The position numbers and the translations under genes were made by a program. Positions 1 through 9,318 of a stretch of 43,625 nucleotides of DNA are shown here, in pieces. The number at the start of each line of letters is the position of its first letter. Within the stretch, counting starts at the first letter, position 1. The notes beneath the pieces were generated by a model. It was not told the origin of the DNA and did not search any database. It saw only the letters and a list, made by a program, of their open reading frames with translations. Origin of the DNA: Chloroflexota bacterium (GTDB lineage: Bacteria; Chloroflexota; Dehalococcoidia; SM23-28-2; JACOUE01); the NCBI GenBank assembly GCA_016178045.1, contig JACOUE010000070.1:1-43625 (forward strand), written 5' to 3'.

Positions 1-18
1 CTCCACACCCTGGATCAT
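1..18 (-). CDS. rfbC: Start of probable dTDP-4-dehydrorhamnose 3,5-epimerase (cut by window edge)
   Basis: Only six codons are visible (MIQGVE). The ATG overlaps the rfbB stop codon as TGATG, which indicates translational coupling. An epimerase commonly follows rfbA-rfbB, and RfbC proteins of this type often begin MI-GV. The identity is inferred from position and these few residues. Confidence 0.4.
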
Positions 19-1076
19 CAGGTCGAGGTCCTCAGGTCGTAGGGGACGCCCTGGGCCAGCCGCTCCCCGTACTGCCGCTCGAAGTACTCCTGGAACAGTG
101 CGTCGGCGTAGATGGGCGCCCACCACCAGCGGTTCTCCCGGTACCACGCCACCGTGTTTGCCAGCGCGCTGTGGAAGTCGTACCGGGGCGACCAGCCCAC
201 CGTCCGCAGTTTCGAGGAGTCGAGGCTATAGCGGCGGTCGTGGCCCTGCCTGTCGGTCACGAAGCGGATGAGGCTCCGCGGCTTCTCCAGCAGGTCCAGG
301 ATCGCCTCCGCCACGTTGATGTTCTCCTGGTAGTTGCCGGCGCCGATGTTGTACACCTCGCCTGGCTCTCCCGCCCGGGCGATGAGGTCGAGGGCGCGGC
401 AGTGGTCCTCCACGTACAGCCAGTCGCGCACCTGGCGGCCGTCGCCGTAGAGGGGGAGGGGCTGGTCGCGGAGGGCGCTGGTGGCGAACAGCGGCACCAC
501 CTTCTCCACGTGCTGGCGGGGGCCGATGTTGTTGGCGGCGCGGGTGATGATTGCCGGGAGGCCGTACGTCTCGAAGAAGGCGAGGCACTGCATGTCGCCG
601 CCGGCCTTGCTGGCGGCGTAGGGGCTGCGGGGACGGAGCGCGTCCGTTTCCCGCGCCGACTGCCCTTCGGGCATGTCGCCGTACACCTCGTCCGTGGATA
701 TCTGGACGAAGCGGCGGACATTGCCGTAGCGGCGGGCGGCCTCCAGGAGGACGTAGGTGCCGTAGACGTCGGTGGTGATAAAGGAGCCCGCCTCCAGCAG
801 CGAGCGGTCGACGTGGGTCTCGGCGGCGAAGTTGAAGACGGCGTCGACGTCCGCCATCAGCCGGTCGACGAGCTTGGCGTCGCAGATGTCGCCCTCGACG
901 AAGCGGTAGCGGGCGTCGTCCTGGACGTGGCGCAGGTTGTTGGGGTTGCTGGCGTAGGTGAGCTTGTCCAGGTTGACGACACGGCAGCCGGGGTACTCCC
1001 GCAGGAGGTGGAGGATGAAGTTGCTGCCGATGAACCCGCAGCCGCCGGTGACCAGGATGCGCGCGTCCTTCAGCAA
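18..1076 (-). CDS. rfbB: dTDP-glucose 4,6-dehydratase
   Basis: This 352-aa protein of the extended short-chain dehydrogenase family converts dTDP-glucose to dTDP-4-keto-6-deoxyglucose, the second step of dTDP-L-rhamnose synthesis, in the cytoplasm. The N-terminus has the NAD-binding motif GGCGFIG (about residues 11-17). TDEVYGD near residue 125 and the catalytic YxxxK (PYAASK) near residue 153 are both present, and the length is normal for RmlB. The start is TTG, 1 nt after the rfbA stop, preceded by GGAGGGATAGG. It lies between rfbA and the beginning of rfbC in one operon, so the product very likely feeds rhamnose into the glycan made by the neighbouring transferases. Confidence 0.95.
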   Translation of the reverse strand: MLKDARILVTGGCGFIGSNFILHLLREYPGCRVVNLDKLTYASNPNNLRHVQDDARYRFVEGDICDAKLVDRLMADVDAVFNFAAETHVDRSLLEAGSFITTDVYGTYVLLEAARRYGNVRRFVQISTDEVYGDMPEGQSARETDALRPRSPYAASKAGGDMQCLAFFETYGLPAIITRAANNIGPRQHVEKVVPLFATSALRDQPLPLYGDGRQVRDWLYVEDHCRALDLIARAGEPGEVYNIGAGNYQENINVAEAILDLLEKPRSLIRFVTDRQGHDRRYSLDSSKLRTVGWSPRYDFHSALANTVAWYRENRWWWAPIYADALFQEYFERQYGERLAQGVPYDLRTST

Positions 1077-1077
1077 C

Positions 1078-2202
1078 CTATCCCTCCGGCATCTCGATCT
1101 GGCTGTGGTCGCCCAGCGTCAGGCTGTAGCTGCCGCCCACGGCCTGCGCCCCGCGCAGAGTGACGTAGCGGCCGATGAGGCTGTGCTCGATGGGCCAGTG
1201 CAGGTCCTCGATGGTGGTGTACTCCAGGATGATGCTGCCGCCCACGCGCACGCCCTTCAGCTGGCAGTGGTGGTCTATCGATGTATGCGGGCCGATGTAG
1301 GAGTCGATGACCTTCGTCTCCGCCCCGATGATCAGGGGGCCGCGGAGGACGCTGTTCACCACCCGGGCGCCGGGCTCCAGGATCACCGTGTCGTAGGTGC
1401 GGGTGCGCTCGTCCACCTGGCCGCGGTTGCTGGAGGGGAGGGTGTCCAGGATGATCCGGTTCGCCTCCAGGATGTCGTCCATCTTGCCGGTGTCGATCCA
1501 GTAGCGATCGAGCACCTCCGCCTTCACGTTTAGCCCCTTATCGATCAGGTACTGGATGGTGTCGGTGATCTCCAGTTCGCCGCGGGCGGACGGCTTGAGC
1601 TGCTCCACCGCCGCGAAGACGTTATGGTCGAACAGGTAGATGCCGATGACCGCCAGGTTGGACGGCGGCTCCGCTGGCTTCTCGATGATGCGTCTGACCC
1701 GCCCGTCCACGAACTCGGCGATGCCGAAGGCCTGAGGGTTGCTCACGGGTTGGAGGAGGATCTGGCAGTTGCAGTCGTCGGCGCAGAAGCTCTCCACGAA
1801 CGACTTGATGCCACCGAGGAGGAAGTTGTCGCCCAGGTAGAGAACGAAGGGGGACTCGCCCAGGTAGTCGCGTGCGACCTTCACGGCGTGGGCTATGCCC
1901 AGCGGCGTTTCCTGGTGGATGTACTCCACGCGGGCGTCGAAGGCGGAGCCGTCGCCCACGGCGGCCTGGATCTGCTCCCCCGTCTCCCCGACAACGATGC
2001 CGATGTCGCGGACGCCGCACTCCACCAGCTGCTCGATGGCGTAGAACAGCACCGGCTTGTTCGCTATCGGCACCAGCTGTTTGGCGTTGGTGTAGGTGAA
2101 GGGGCGGAGGCGGCTGCCTTTGCCGCCGCTAAGGATCAGCCCCTTCAGCTTTCGCAGCCGCTTCGCCTTCTTTTCCAGCAGTCGCTCCTTTGTCGAAGCC
2201 AT
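1078..2202 (-). CDS. rfbA: Glucose-1-phosphate thymidylyltransferase, long form
   Basis: This 374-aa nucleotidyltransferase makes dTDP-glucose from dTTP and glucose-1-phosphate, the first step of dTDP-rhamnose synthesis. The signature LILSGGKGSRLRPFTYT lies near residues 21-37, followed by KPVLFYAIEQL and the GDN motif of the sugar-nucleotide site. Beyond about residue 240 the chain continues into a left-handed beta-helix type region, which marks the long RmlA subfamily rather than the roughly 290-aa enterobacterial form. An extra basic N-terminal segment of about 18 residues precedes the usual start (KGLILSGG); no later start codon exists there, so ATG 2202 is kept. Its stop is 1 nt from the rfbB start and it follows a GT2 gene by 12 nt. 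Confidence 0.93.
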   Translation of the reverse strand: MASTKERLLEKKAKRLRKLKGLILSGGKGSRLRPFTYTNAKQLVPIANKPVLFYAIEQLVECGVRDIGIVVGETGEQIQAAVGDGSAFDARVEYIHQETPLGIAHAVKVARDYLGESPFVLYLGDNFLLGGIKSFVESFCADDCNCQILLQPVSNPQAFGIAEFVDGRVRRIIEKPAEPPSNLAVIGIYLFDHNVFAAVEQLKPSARGELEITDTIQYLIDKGLNVKAEVLDRYWIDTGKMDDILEANRIILDTLPSSNRGQVDERTRTYDTVILEPGARVVNSVLRGPLIIGAETKVIDSYIGPHTSIDHHCQLKGVRVGGSIILEYTTIEDLHWPIEHSLIGRYVTLRGAQAVGGSYSLTLGDHSQIEMPEG

Positions 2203-2214
2203 AGCGGATTTCGG

Positions 2215-3126
2215 TCAGGGGGCGGCGGCGCGGGGCAGTCGCAGCAGGCTGCCGAAGTGCCAGAGCAAGGCCCGCGCCTCGCCGGGGACGCGCCTTATCG
2301 CGCCCGGGTGCCTTATCAAGTAAAACGGCCCAAAAGCGAATAGGTAAAGGAACAGCGCCGAGAGTAGGTGCAACGGCGACTTCCGCTTCCGCAGGAAGAG
2401 AAAGGCGTTGCGGCGGAAGAGGAAGTAGAAGTCGCTGTCCGGCGCCTGGGAGCGCGCCGCCTTGTGCCACACCTTCGCCGCCGGCGCGTAGTAGCACCGG
2501 TAGCCGGCCTCGGCGGCGCGGGCGCACCAGTCGGTCTCCTCCCAGTAGGCGAAGTACTCCTCGTCCAGGAGACCGACCCGCTCCAGCGCCTCCCGCCGGA
2601 TGAGCATGCAGGCGCCGTCGGCGTAGTCCCGCACCGCCGCCTCGTCGCGCTGGCCGCGGTCCTCCTCGCCCCGACCCACCTGCCGCGACGTCCCCGTCCA
2701 CGCGTTCACCCGCCCGCCGGTGGAGCAGATGACGCTGGGCCGGTCGTGGAAGTAGACCTTGGGACAGAGGGCGGCGGCGTCCGGCAGCGCCTCTGCCGCC
2801 GTCACCAGCTCGTCCAGGAAGTGGGGGTCGACCGTCACGTCGTTGTTCAAGAGCAGCACGTAGTCGGGCGAGCGCTGGAGGGCGTCGCGGATACCCAGGT
2901 TGCAGCCGCCGGCGAACCCCAGGTTGCGCTCGCTGACGATGAGACGGACGAAGCCGCCGAACCTCTCGCCGAGGACGCCGGCGTCATCGCCGCGGGAGCC
3001 GTTGTCTATGAGGATGGTCTCATACTCAGCGTACGTTATCGCCTGGAGCGACTCGAGGCAGGCGGAGGTGTCGGCCAGGCCGTTCCAGTTGAGGACGATG
3101 ACGGCTACCTTAGGGTGCGGCTTCAT
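2215..3126 (-). CDS. Family 2 glycosyltransferase (rhamnosyltransferase-like)
   Basis: This 303-aa GT-A fold enzyme opens with VAVIVLNWNGLADTSACL, has the nucleotide-sugar DxD-like stretch LLNNDV near residue 97, and EETDWCARAAEAGY near residue 195. This is the pattern of rhamnosyl- and related transferases that act on the cytoplasmic face of the membrane. A hydrophobic segment (LHLLSALFLYLFAFGPFYL) near the C-terminus could anchor it. I chose ATG 3126, with AGGGGA upstream; an in-frame start at 3216 would add 30 residues with no family resemblance. It is the first gene of the leftward rfbA-rfbB-rfbC operon, so dTDP-rhamnose is the likely donor, by inference. Confidence 0.85.
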   Translation of the reverse strand: MKPHPKVAVIVLNWNGLADTSACLESLQAITYAEYETILIDNGSRGDDAGVLGERFGGFVRLIVSERNLGFAGGCNLGIRDALQRSPDYVLLLNNDVTVDPHFLDELVTAAEALPDAAALCPKVYFHDRPSVICSTGGRVNAWTGTSRQVGRGEEDRGQRDEAAVRDYADGACMLIRREALERVGLLDEEYFAYWEETDWCARAAEAGYRCYYAPAAKVWHKAARSQAPDSDFYFLFRRNAFLFLRKRKSPLHLLSALFLYLFAFGPFYLIRHPGAIRRVPGEARALLWHFGSLLRLPRAAAP

Positions 3127-3403
3127 CGGCGGATAGTCCCCTGAGCGGCGGCGGAAGTACAGTGGCATGAAACCACAGCCGCCCGCGCTTGGCAAGCGCT
3201 GGATACAGTTTGGCAATAATCAGAGGATGCACCAATTTTCTAAACGTTGGGGCACGCCCCAAGTTAACCAATTACCGAACTCTCGCTGCTGGACGCTGCC
3301 TGCTGATATAATCGGGCCGCCGCCTGAGAAGCGACTGGAAACCCCCGCCTTCTGCACACGTTATATTTGACGAAGACGGGGCACCCAAGCACCGCACCCA
3401 CCT
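3127..3403. promoter_or_regulatory. Divergent intergenic region with two hairpins and a -10-like site
   Basis: This AT-richer spacer separates the leftward GT2-rfbAB operon from the rightward fusion gene. It contains two perfect inverted repeats: GCGCTT-GGC-AAGCGC at 3185-3199 and TTGGGGC-AC-GCCCCAA at 3247-3262. A TATAAT hexamer at 3307-3312 points toward the rightward gene, with no good -35 at 16-18 nt. A leader of about 85 nt would follow. No gene is visible here. Confidence 0.4.
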
Positions 3404-6400
3404 ATGGCTATTCGACCGGTCGGCCTGCTCCTCGATACCGTCTACGACAACACGGGCGATAAGGCCATCCGTATCGCCATGGAGGAGTTCTTCCAGCGGA
3501 GCGGCCTCCTCTACGAGGTGCTTAACCCCCTCTCCTTCGGCCGCTCCCACTACAGCCGGCTGGTGATCGGCGGCGGGCACCTCATCCGCGACGAGGACGG
3601 CGGCTACTACGATGTCTTCCGCGTCCCCGGCCCCCACGTGCTGAACACCGTCGGCGTCCTCGCCACCCGCAACCTGGATTACCTCCGCCGCTACGAATAC
3701 GCCTCCGTACGCTCCGCCGCCGACAAGCAGCGCATCGAGGCCGTCGTCCCCGACGCCGCCGTCGTGCCCTGCGTCTCGCTCGCCATGACCCCGGCCAGGA
3801 CCGACTTCAAAGTGCGGCCAGGCACGGTAGGCCTGCACCTGCCGGCGACAGCGCTCGTCGGGTGCCCCGGGGTGGAGAAGGCGCTGGCGGAGTTCGACTT
3901 CCCCTACATGCTCTTCATCCCCTTCACTCCCTACGCCCACGACCGCAGGACGATGGAGCCGCTCGCCGCAAGTTTCCCCCGCTCGCAGCTGCTGGACTAC
4001 ATGGACCCGCGTGAGCTCCTCACCATCACCGGCCAGCTAAGCTTCCTCGTGTCGTCCTCCCTGCACGGGTGCATGTTCGCCTACGCCAACAACGTCCCCT
4101 TCCTGGCCCTCGACACGGGCGCGGGCAAGATCGCCGAGTTCCTGCGCGACCGGGGCCTGGAGGAGTGGCTCTTCCGCAACACGCCAGAGCTGAAGACGAA
4201 GCTGAAGCAGCTGATGGAGTCGCCGCCGGACTACTCGGGCAGTCTGCGGCAAGACAAGAAGCGCCTGCGCGAGCACTTTCAGCGGCTGACGGAGGTACTG
4301 GGGCCACACGCCTCCTATGCCGCAGTCGGCGAGGCGGCGCAAGACGGCAACGGCGTTCGCCTCCTCCAGGAGCAGGTCCGCCGTCTACGTGAAGCCGTCC
4401 GGGACAGGGATTTCACCGCCGCCGGTAGGTTCCGTGAGCTGAGCGAGACGTTGCTGGACCGGAAACTCCGCGAGCGGGAGATGGTGAAGGCACTTGCCGA
4501 GACAGAGGCCGTCCTCGCCGAGCGGGAGGAAACGCTGGCGGAGCGAGAGGCCACGCTGGGGGAGCGCGAGTCCCAGCTCGCCGAGCAGCATAACCACATC
4601 GTCCAGTTGGACAAGCGCCTCTCGGAGACGCGGCGCAAGCTAGAGGCGGAGCGGGAGCAGGTCCGTGTGCTGGCAGGGGAGCTGGCCGCGGTCCACCGCG
4701 AGTGGCAGCGCGCCACCGGCAGCATCGGCTACCGGCTGCTGGAGCGGGTGCGGGCCGTTATCCGCTGGCTGGCGCCCCCCGGCAGCCTCCGGCGCGGGCC
4801 GCTGAGGCTCGTGCACCGCGGCATCGAGATCATCATCAACGACGGCTGGCGGGCGTTCGTCTGGCGCGTACCCCACGTCTGGAAGTGGCCGCGCCTCCTC
4901 CGCAGCGGGCCGCCAGCGGAAGCGCTGCCCTCCCTCGACGACCAGTACCAGCTGTGGCTGAAGGCGCACGCTCTCACCCCGGCGCGGTTGGGGCGGCTGA
5001 AGCGGCGTGCCGCCGAGCTCGCCTACCGGCCCAGGGTGAGCCTAGTCATGCCCGTCTACAACCCGGAGCTAGACTGGCTCCGAGAGGCGATCGACTCCGT
5101 CCGCGGGCAGGCCTACGACAACTGGGAGCTGTGTATCGCCGACGACTGCTCCACCCTCCCCGGCGTCCGCGAAGTCCTGAAGGAGTACGCCGCGGCCGAC
5201 AGCCGCATCAAGGTGACGTACCTGCCGGAGAACCGGGGCATCGCGGGTGCCTCCAGCGCCGCCCTCGCCCTGGCCAGCGGCGAGTTCGTCGGCCTCCTGG
5301 ACAACGACGACGAGCTGAAGCCCGATGCCCTATTCGAGGTGGTCAGGCTCCTCAACGAGCGGCCCGACCTAGACTTCATCTACAGCGACGAGGACAAGAA
5401 GGACGCCGACGGCAGGCTGGTGGAGCCGTTCTTCAAGCCGGACTGGTCGCCCGACCTGCTCATGACGGTGAACTACGTCACCCACTTCAGCGTCTTCCGC
5501 CGCGAACTGGTCGAGGCCGTAGGTGGCTTCCGCCCCGGGTACGACGGCAGCCAGGACTACGACCTGGTCCTGCGGGTAACGGAGAAGACCGACCGCATCG
5601 CTCACATCGTCAGGCCGCTGTACACCTGGCGGAAGGCGCCCGGCTCGGCGGCCGCATCAGTGGACGCCAAGGGCTATGCTTACGAGGCGGCCAGGAAGGC
5701 GCTGGGGGACGCCCTCTGCCGGCGCGGCCTGCAAGGGGAAGTGGTGGACGGGCCGTTCAAGGGCTGGTACCGCGTCAGGTACGAGGTCCAGGGTAACCCA
5801 AAGGTCAGCATCATCATCCCCACCAAAGACAGGGTGGACATGCTCCGCCGCTGCATCGACGGCATCGAGGAGAAGAGCACGTACCACAACTACGAGATCA
5901 TCATCATCGATAACAACAGCGAGGAGCCGCGCTCCTTCCAGTACTTCAAGAAGCTGCGCCGGCGCGTCGTCCCCTATCCGCACCCCTTCAACTTCGCCGA
6001 GATCGTCAACTTCGGCGCCCGCCAGGCCGAAGGCGACTACCTCCTCTTCCTCAACAACGACACCGAGGTGATCAGCCCCGACTGGATGGAGGCGCTGCTG
6101 GAGCAGGGCCAGCGGCCGGAGGTAGCGGCGGTGGGCGCCCGCCTCCTCTACCCCGACGGCCGCGTGCAGCACGAAGGCATCATCATCGGCCTGGGCGGCG
6201 GCTCCGCGGGCAACGTCGACCACGGCGGCTTCTTCGCCCTGGGCGAGTCGATACGCAACTGCACGGCGGTGACCGGCGCCTGCCTGCTCACCCGGCCCGA
6301 CGTCTTCTGGGAGCTGAACGGCTTCGACGAGCGCCTGCGCGTCGCCTTCAACGACGTCGACTTCTGTTTGCGGGCGCTGGAGAAGGGCTACCGCATCGTC

Positions 6401-6571
6401 TACACACCCTACGCCCTCCTCTACCACCACGAGAGCGCCACCCGCGGCCGCCTCCACCCGGACGAGGACGAGAAGCTGTTCCGCAGCCGCTGGGGCCGGC
6501 CGGGGCAGTACCGCGATCCGTTCTACAACCCGAACCTGGACCTGCGCCGGCCCTTCACCATCAAGGTCTAG
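3404..6571 (+). CDS. Fusion protein: polysaccharide pyruvyl-transferase domain, coiled coil, two GT2 domains
   Basis: A 1055-aa protein with three modules. Residues 1 to about 300 resemble the polysaccharide pyruvyl transferase family (CsaB-like): DNTGDKAIRIAMEEFF near the start, VIGGGHLIRDEDGG near 50, and SSLHGCMFAYANNVPFLALD near 220. Residues about 315-440 are a charged coiled coil with a repeating AERE pattern. Residues about 544-770 form a first GT2 domain (SLVMPVYNPE, LLDNDDE, SQDYDLVLR). Residues about 800-1055 form a second GT2 domain (VSIIIPTKDRVDML, FLNNDTEV, NDVDFCLRALEKGY). Tandem GT2 pairs occur in O-antigen polymer synthesis; the added pyruvyl-transferase domain suggests sugar addition and ketal capping by one polypeptide, which is inference. 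There is no convincing ribosome binding site. Its stop overlaps the convergent YfhO gene by 4 nt. Confidence 0.85.
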   Translation: MAIRPVGLLLDTVYDNTGDKAIRIAMEEFFQRSGLLYEVLNPLSFGRSHYSRLVIGGGHLIRDEDGGYYDVFRVPGPHVLNTVGVLATRNLDYLRRYEYASVRSAADKQRIEAVVPDAAVVPCVSLAMTPARTDFKVRPGTVGLHLPATALVGCPGVEKALAEFDFPYMLFIPFTPYAHDRRTMEPLAASFPRSQLLDYMDPRELLTITGQLSFLVSSSLHGCMFAYANNVPFLALDTGAGKIAEFLRDRGLEEWLFRNTPELKTKLKQLMESPPDYSGSLRQDKKRLREHFQRLTEVLGPHASYAAVGEAAQDGNGVRLLQEQVRRLREAVRDRDFTAAGRFRELSETLLDRKLREREMVKALAETEAVLAEREETLAEREATLGERESQLAEQHNHIVQLDKRLSETRRKLEAEREQVRVLAGELAAVHREWQRATGSIGYRLLERVRAVIRWLAPPGSLRRGPLRLVHRGIEIIINDGWRAFVWRVPHVWKWPRLLRSGPPAEALPSLDDQYQLWLKAHALTPARLGRLKRRAAELAYRPRVSLVMPVYNPELDWLREAIDSVRGQAYDNWELCIADDCSTLPGVREVLKEYAAADSRIKVTYLPENRGIAGASSAALALASGEFVGLLDNDDELKPDALFEVVRLLNERPDLDFIYSDEDKKDADGRLVEPFFKPDWSPDLLMTVNYVTHFSVFRRELVEAVGGFRPGYDGSQDYDLVLRVTEKTDRIAHIVRPLYTWRKAPGSAAASVDAKGYAYEAARKALGDALCRRGLQGEVVDGPFKGWYRVRYEVQGNPKVSIIIPTKDRVDMLRRCIDGIEEKSTYHNYEIIIIDNNSEEPRSFQYFKKLRRRVVPYPHPFNFAEIVNFGARQAEGDYLLFLNNDTEVISPDWMEALLEQGQRPEVAAVGARLLYPDGRVQHEGIIIGLGGGSAGNVDHGGFFALGESIRNCTAVTGACLLTRPDVFWELNGFDERLRVAFNDVDFCLRALEKGYRIVYTPYALLYHHESATRGRLHPDEDEKLFRSRWGRPGQYRDPFYNPNLDLRRPFTIKV

Positions 6572-9195
6572 CCGCCGCCCGTCTCTGGGGCCGCCGGCTC
6601 GCGTCCTCCGGCCCGCGACAGCCTGAACCGCCACACCGCAGTCCCGATAAGTATCGCCAGTACCGCCGCCGCGGCGATCAGAGAGATGATCACGCCGGCG
6701 CGCAGCAGCGGCGGTCGGTAGACAAACTTGACCTCATGCTCGCCGGCGTCCAGGAAGGCGCCCCGGAAAATGTAGTCGGCGCGGTAGACGTCCACCCGCT
6801 CGCCGTCCACGTACGCCTTCCAGCCCGGGTAGTACAGCTCCGGCGTCACCAGGAGCGCGTCGGAGTCCGTCTTCACCCGGTAGACCACGGAGTCGGAGTG
6901 GTACCGCACCACCCGCACGGAGGAGGCCGTGGCGGGTCCGGGCTCCCAGCCCCCGGGGGGCGCCTTCTCGACGTAGGCGATCGTGTGGGGATCGAAGCCG
7001 GGCGAGGTCAGGCCCTCCAGGACCTGCTCCGGCTCGCCTACGTGGACATCGCTCACCAGGAAGGCCGGCGAGAATGCCGTGTTCTCGAAGATCGTGAGCT
7101 CGCCGGGGTTGTCGTAGACCTTGCGGTACTTGCCGGGAGCGGTCTCCGCGTGGAGCGCGTTCAGGTTGTACCCCGGCCAGAACGTCAGGTAGCGGACGCC
7201 CAGGAGGTCGATGATGGGCGAACCGAAGTCGGTCCGCTGGCTCTTCGGCACCAGCGAGGTGATGCTCTGGAACGCCCCCTGGGAGAACGAGAGGACGAGC
7301 TCGCGGTGGCGGCCGCTGTAGTAGGTGTGGGAGAAGGCGCTGCTGAAGCCGTAGAAGGCTTGGGCGCCCGGGTTGAAGGTGTTGTCGAAGGGGGCCACGC
7401 GCTCGTAGGGACGGATGTTGGCCTGGAGGAACTCGACGCTCGGCAGCTCCGGGTAGAAGTAGGCTTCCGAGGTCGTCGGGTTCTGGCGGTAGGCGAAGAC
7501 GAACAGGTCCGTGATGACTAGGGCGAGGATGCCAGCCGTCACCAGCGCCGTGGGGATCGCCCGCGCGAAGTGGGCGGCCAGCAGCAGGGCGAAAAGCATT
7601 AGCACCAGGATGCCGAAGGCGGTGGTCGCGATGCGGAAGCTCTCGTAGTCCAGGTTGGCGAGGGCGTGGATGTCCAGGAAGGGGAAGTCGTCGAAGAAGT
7701 CGCTGAGCAGGGCGCGGCGTCCGTCCATCCTGTAGAGGAGCATCGCTGCCAGGAGTCCCAGCCCTGCCGCCCCGGCCAGCATCGCCAGGGAGGCGAGCCG
7801 GCGCGACCAGCCGTTCAGGCGCACTCGCAGCAGCTCCTCGAGGCCGAAGGCCGCCGCCGCCGACAGCGCGAAGCCCATCACGGAGAGCATCCGGGTGTTC
7901 GGGTTGAGGTCAAAGATGGGGAGCTGGCGGACGAACGACCGCAGGGGCCCCGTGTCGCGGTAGACGACCATGAAGGCCATGAGCGCGAGCACGCCGAAGA
8001 AGATGCCGGTGACGTCGCGCCTCCTCACCGACGCCACGATGCCCGTCATGGCGATGAATATCGTGGCGATGCCGATGTATGCCGACGTCTCGTTGAGGTT
8101 GCCCCATCCCCGCTGGCCGTTGCCGAAGACCTGGTTGCCGTAGAAGTTGGGGAAGAACAACTGGTAGGCGTGCTTGATGGGGATGGCGGCGGACGATATC
8201 CCCTTCCGCTGCCGCGATATGTCCACGAAGTTGGCGAACTCCAGGCTCGGCAGGAGCACGAACGCCGTTAGCCCGGCGGCCAGGCCGAAGCCCAGGCAGA
8301 AGCCGCCGACGGTCCACGCGGCCCTGGGTAGCGACCGCTCCTGGAAGTAGATGTGCACGACCCTCACCACGAAGTACAGGCCGACGGCGTAGAAGAAGTA
8401 CGCGGCCACCGCCGGGAACCCGCCCAGCACCATAACGGCGACGACGATGCTAAGGAGGGCGGAGTTGAGCGGCGTCGGCTTGCGCACGAGGTTCTCGGTC
8501 TGGAGGAAAAGGAGCGGGGCGACGGAGCTGACCAGCGTGTGCCGCCACATCAGCCATACGATGTTGAACCCGCTGAACATATAAGCAATGCCGCCGAGGA
8601 CCGACGCCGCGTTCCCCAGCCCGAGCCGCCGCAGGAACAGGTACATGAACAGCCCGGACAGGAACAGCTTGGCCATTATCGACAGCGAGAACCCCTCGGC
8701 CAGGGGGAAAATGATGGGGAGGGCGTTCACGGGATGGTAGAACGCCCGCAGCATCTGAGAAGCGAAGGGCCGCCCCTGGCTCCAGATTGGCGTCCAAAGC
8801 GGTATGTCGCCGCCGCGAATGCTGTCGCGGAAGTAGCTGAGGGCCGGGAGGCGGCCGTCGACGACGTCGCCGCGGACGATGTTCTTGATGTCCTTGAGGG
8901 TGAAGTCCTCCGGCGCGACCGACGACCAGGGGTAGTATCTGAGCAGGAGATCGGTTGGCGCGATGACTTCGCCGCGCAAGACGAAGGGCCAGAAGTAGAG
9001 GAGCGTGAGGAAGAGCAAAAGGCCGATCGCCCCCGCCGTGATTACCCGGGGGCGCCGCGCCCACTCGAGGATGCGCTCCGGTACGAACGGGAGTGCGTCG
9101 GCCGTCTCGTCTTCCGCTATCGGGGGACCGTCGGTAGACGCGGAGGTAGCCTCAGCGCCAGCGTGCAGGGGCGGGCCCTGACTGGAGGCGTTCAC
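6568..9195 (-). CDS. YfhO-family multi-pass membrane protein
   Basis: This 875-aa integral membrane protein has about a dozen hydrophobic segments between residues 40 and 570, a large non-membrane C-terminal region at about 590-825, and one last membrane helix near 835-860. The first loop has FVLRGEVIAPTDLLLRYYPWSS and later PLWTPIWSQGRPFASQ, typical of YfhO proteins, which resemble GT-C type lipid-linked sugar transferases. In Gram-positive bacteria YfhO is linked to glycosylation of teichoic acids; the role here is inferred from the glycan neighbourhood. GTG 9195 is the start, with a weak AGGCG upstream. The last 4 nt overlap the convergent fusion gene. Confidence 0.85.
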   Translation of the reverse strand: MNASSQGPPLHAGAEATSASTDGPPIAEDETADALPFVPERILEWARRPRVITAGAIGLLLFLTLLYFWPFVLRGEVIAPTDLLLRYYPWSSVAPEDFTLKDIKNIVRGDVVDGRLPALSYFRDSIRGGDIPLWTPIWSQGRPFASQMLRAFYHPVNALPIIFPLAEGFSLSIMAKLFLSGLFMYLFLRRLGLGNAASVLGGIAYMFSGFNIVWLMWRHTLVSSVAPLLFLQTENLVRKPTPLNSALLSIVVAVMVLGGFPAVAAYFFYAVGLYFVVRVVHIYFQERSLPRAAWTVGGFCLGFGLAAGLTAFVLLPSLEFANFVDISRQRKGISSAAIPIKHAYQLFFPNFYGNQVFGNGQRGWGNLNETSAYIGIATIFIAMTGIVASVRRRDVTGIFFGVLALMAFMVVYRDTGPLRSFVRQLPIFDLNPNTRMLSVMGFALSAAAAFGLEELLRVRLNGWSRRLASLAMLAGAAGLGLLAAMLLYRMDGRRALLSDFFDDFPFLDIHALANLDYESFRIATTAFGILVLMLFALLLAAHFARAIPTALVTAGILALVITDLFVFAYRQNPTTSEAYFYPELPSVEFLQANIRPYERVAPFDNTFNPGAQAFYGFSSAFSHTYYSGRHRELVLSFSQGAFQSITSLVPKSQRTDFGSPIIDLLGVRYLTFWPGYNLNALHAETAPGKYRKVYDNPGELTIFENTAFSPAFLVSDVHVGEPEQVLEGLTSPGFDPHTIAYVEKAPPGGWEPGPATASSVRVVRYHSDSVVYRVKTDSDALLVTPELYYPGWKAYVDGERVDVYRADYIFRGAFLDAGEHEVKFVYRPPLLRAGVIISLIAAAAVLAILIGTAVWRFRLSRAGGREPAAPETGGG

Positions 9196-9318
9196 GCGCG
9201 CCTAACGATACTCCATTCGTTCTGAATTAGGCCGCGCAACCCAGTGCAACGCATGGTAAGGGCCGGGGCCGGCCTTCACCACTAATAACGTTCGGTAAAG
9301 AGAGCGGGTTAGTGGCCG

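Noticed and set aside
9258-9276. GGCCGG-GG-CCGGCC hairpin upstream of the YfhO gene as a terminator
   Set aside because: There is no T-run on either side; high GC makes short palindromes common.
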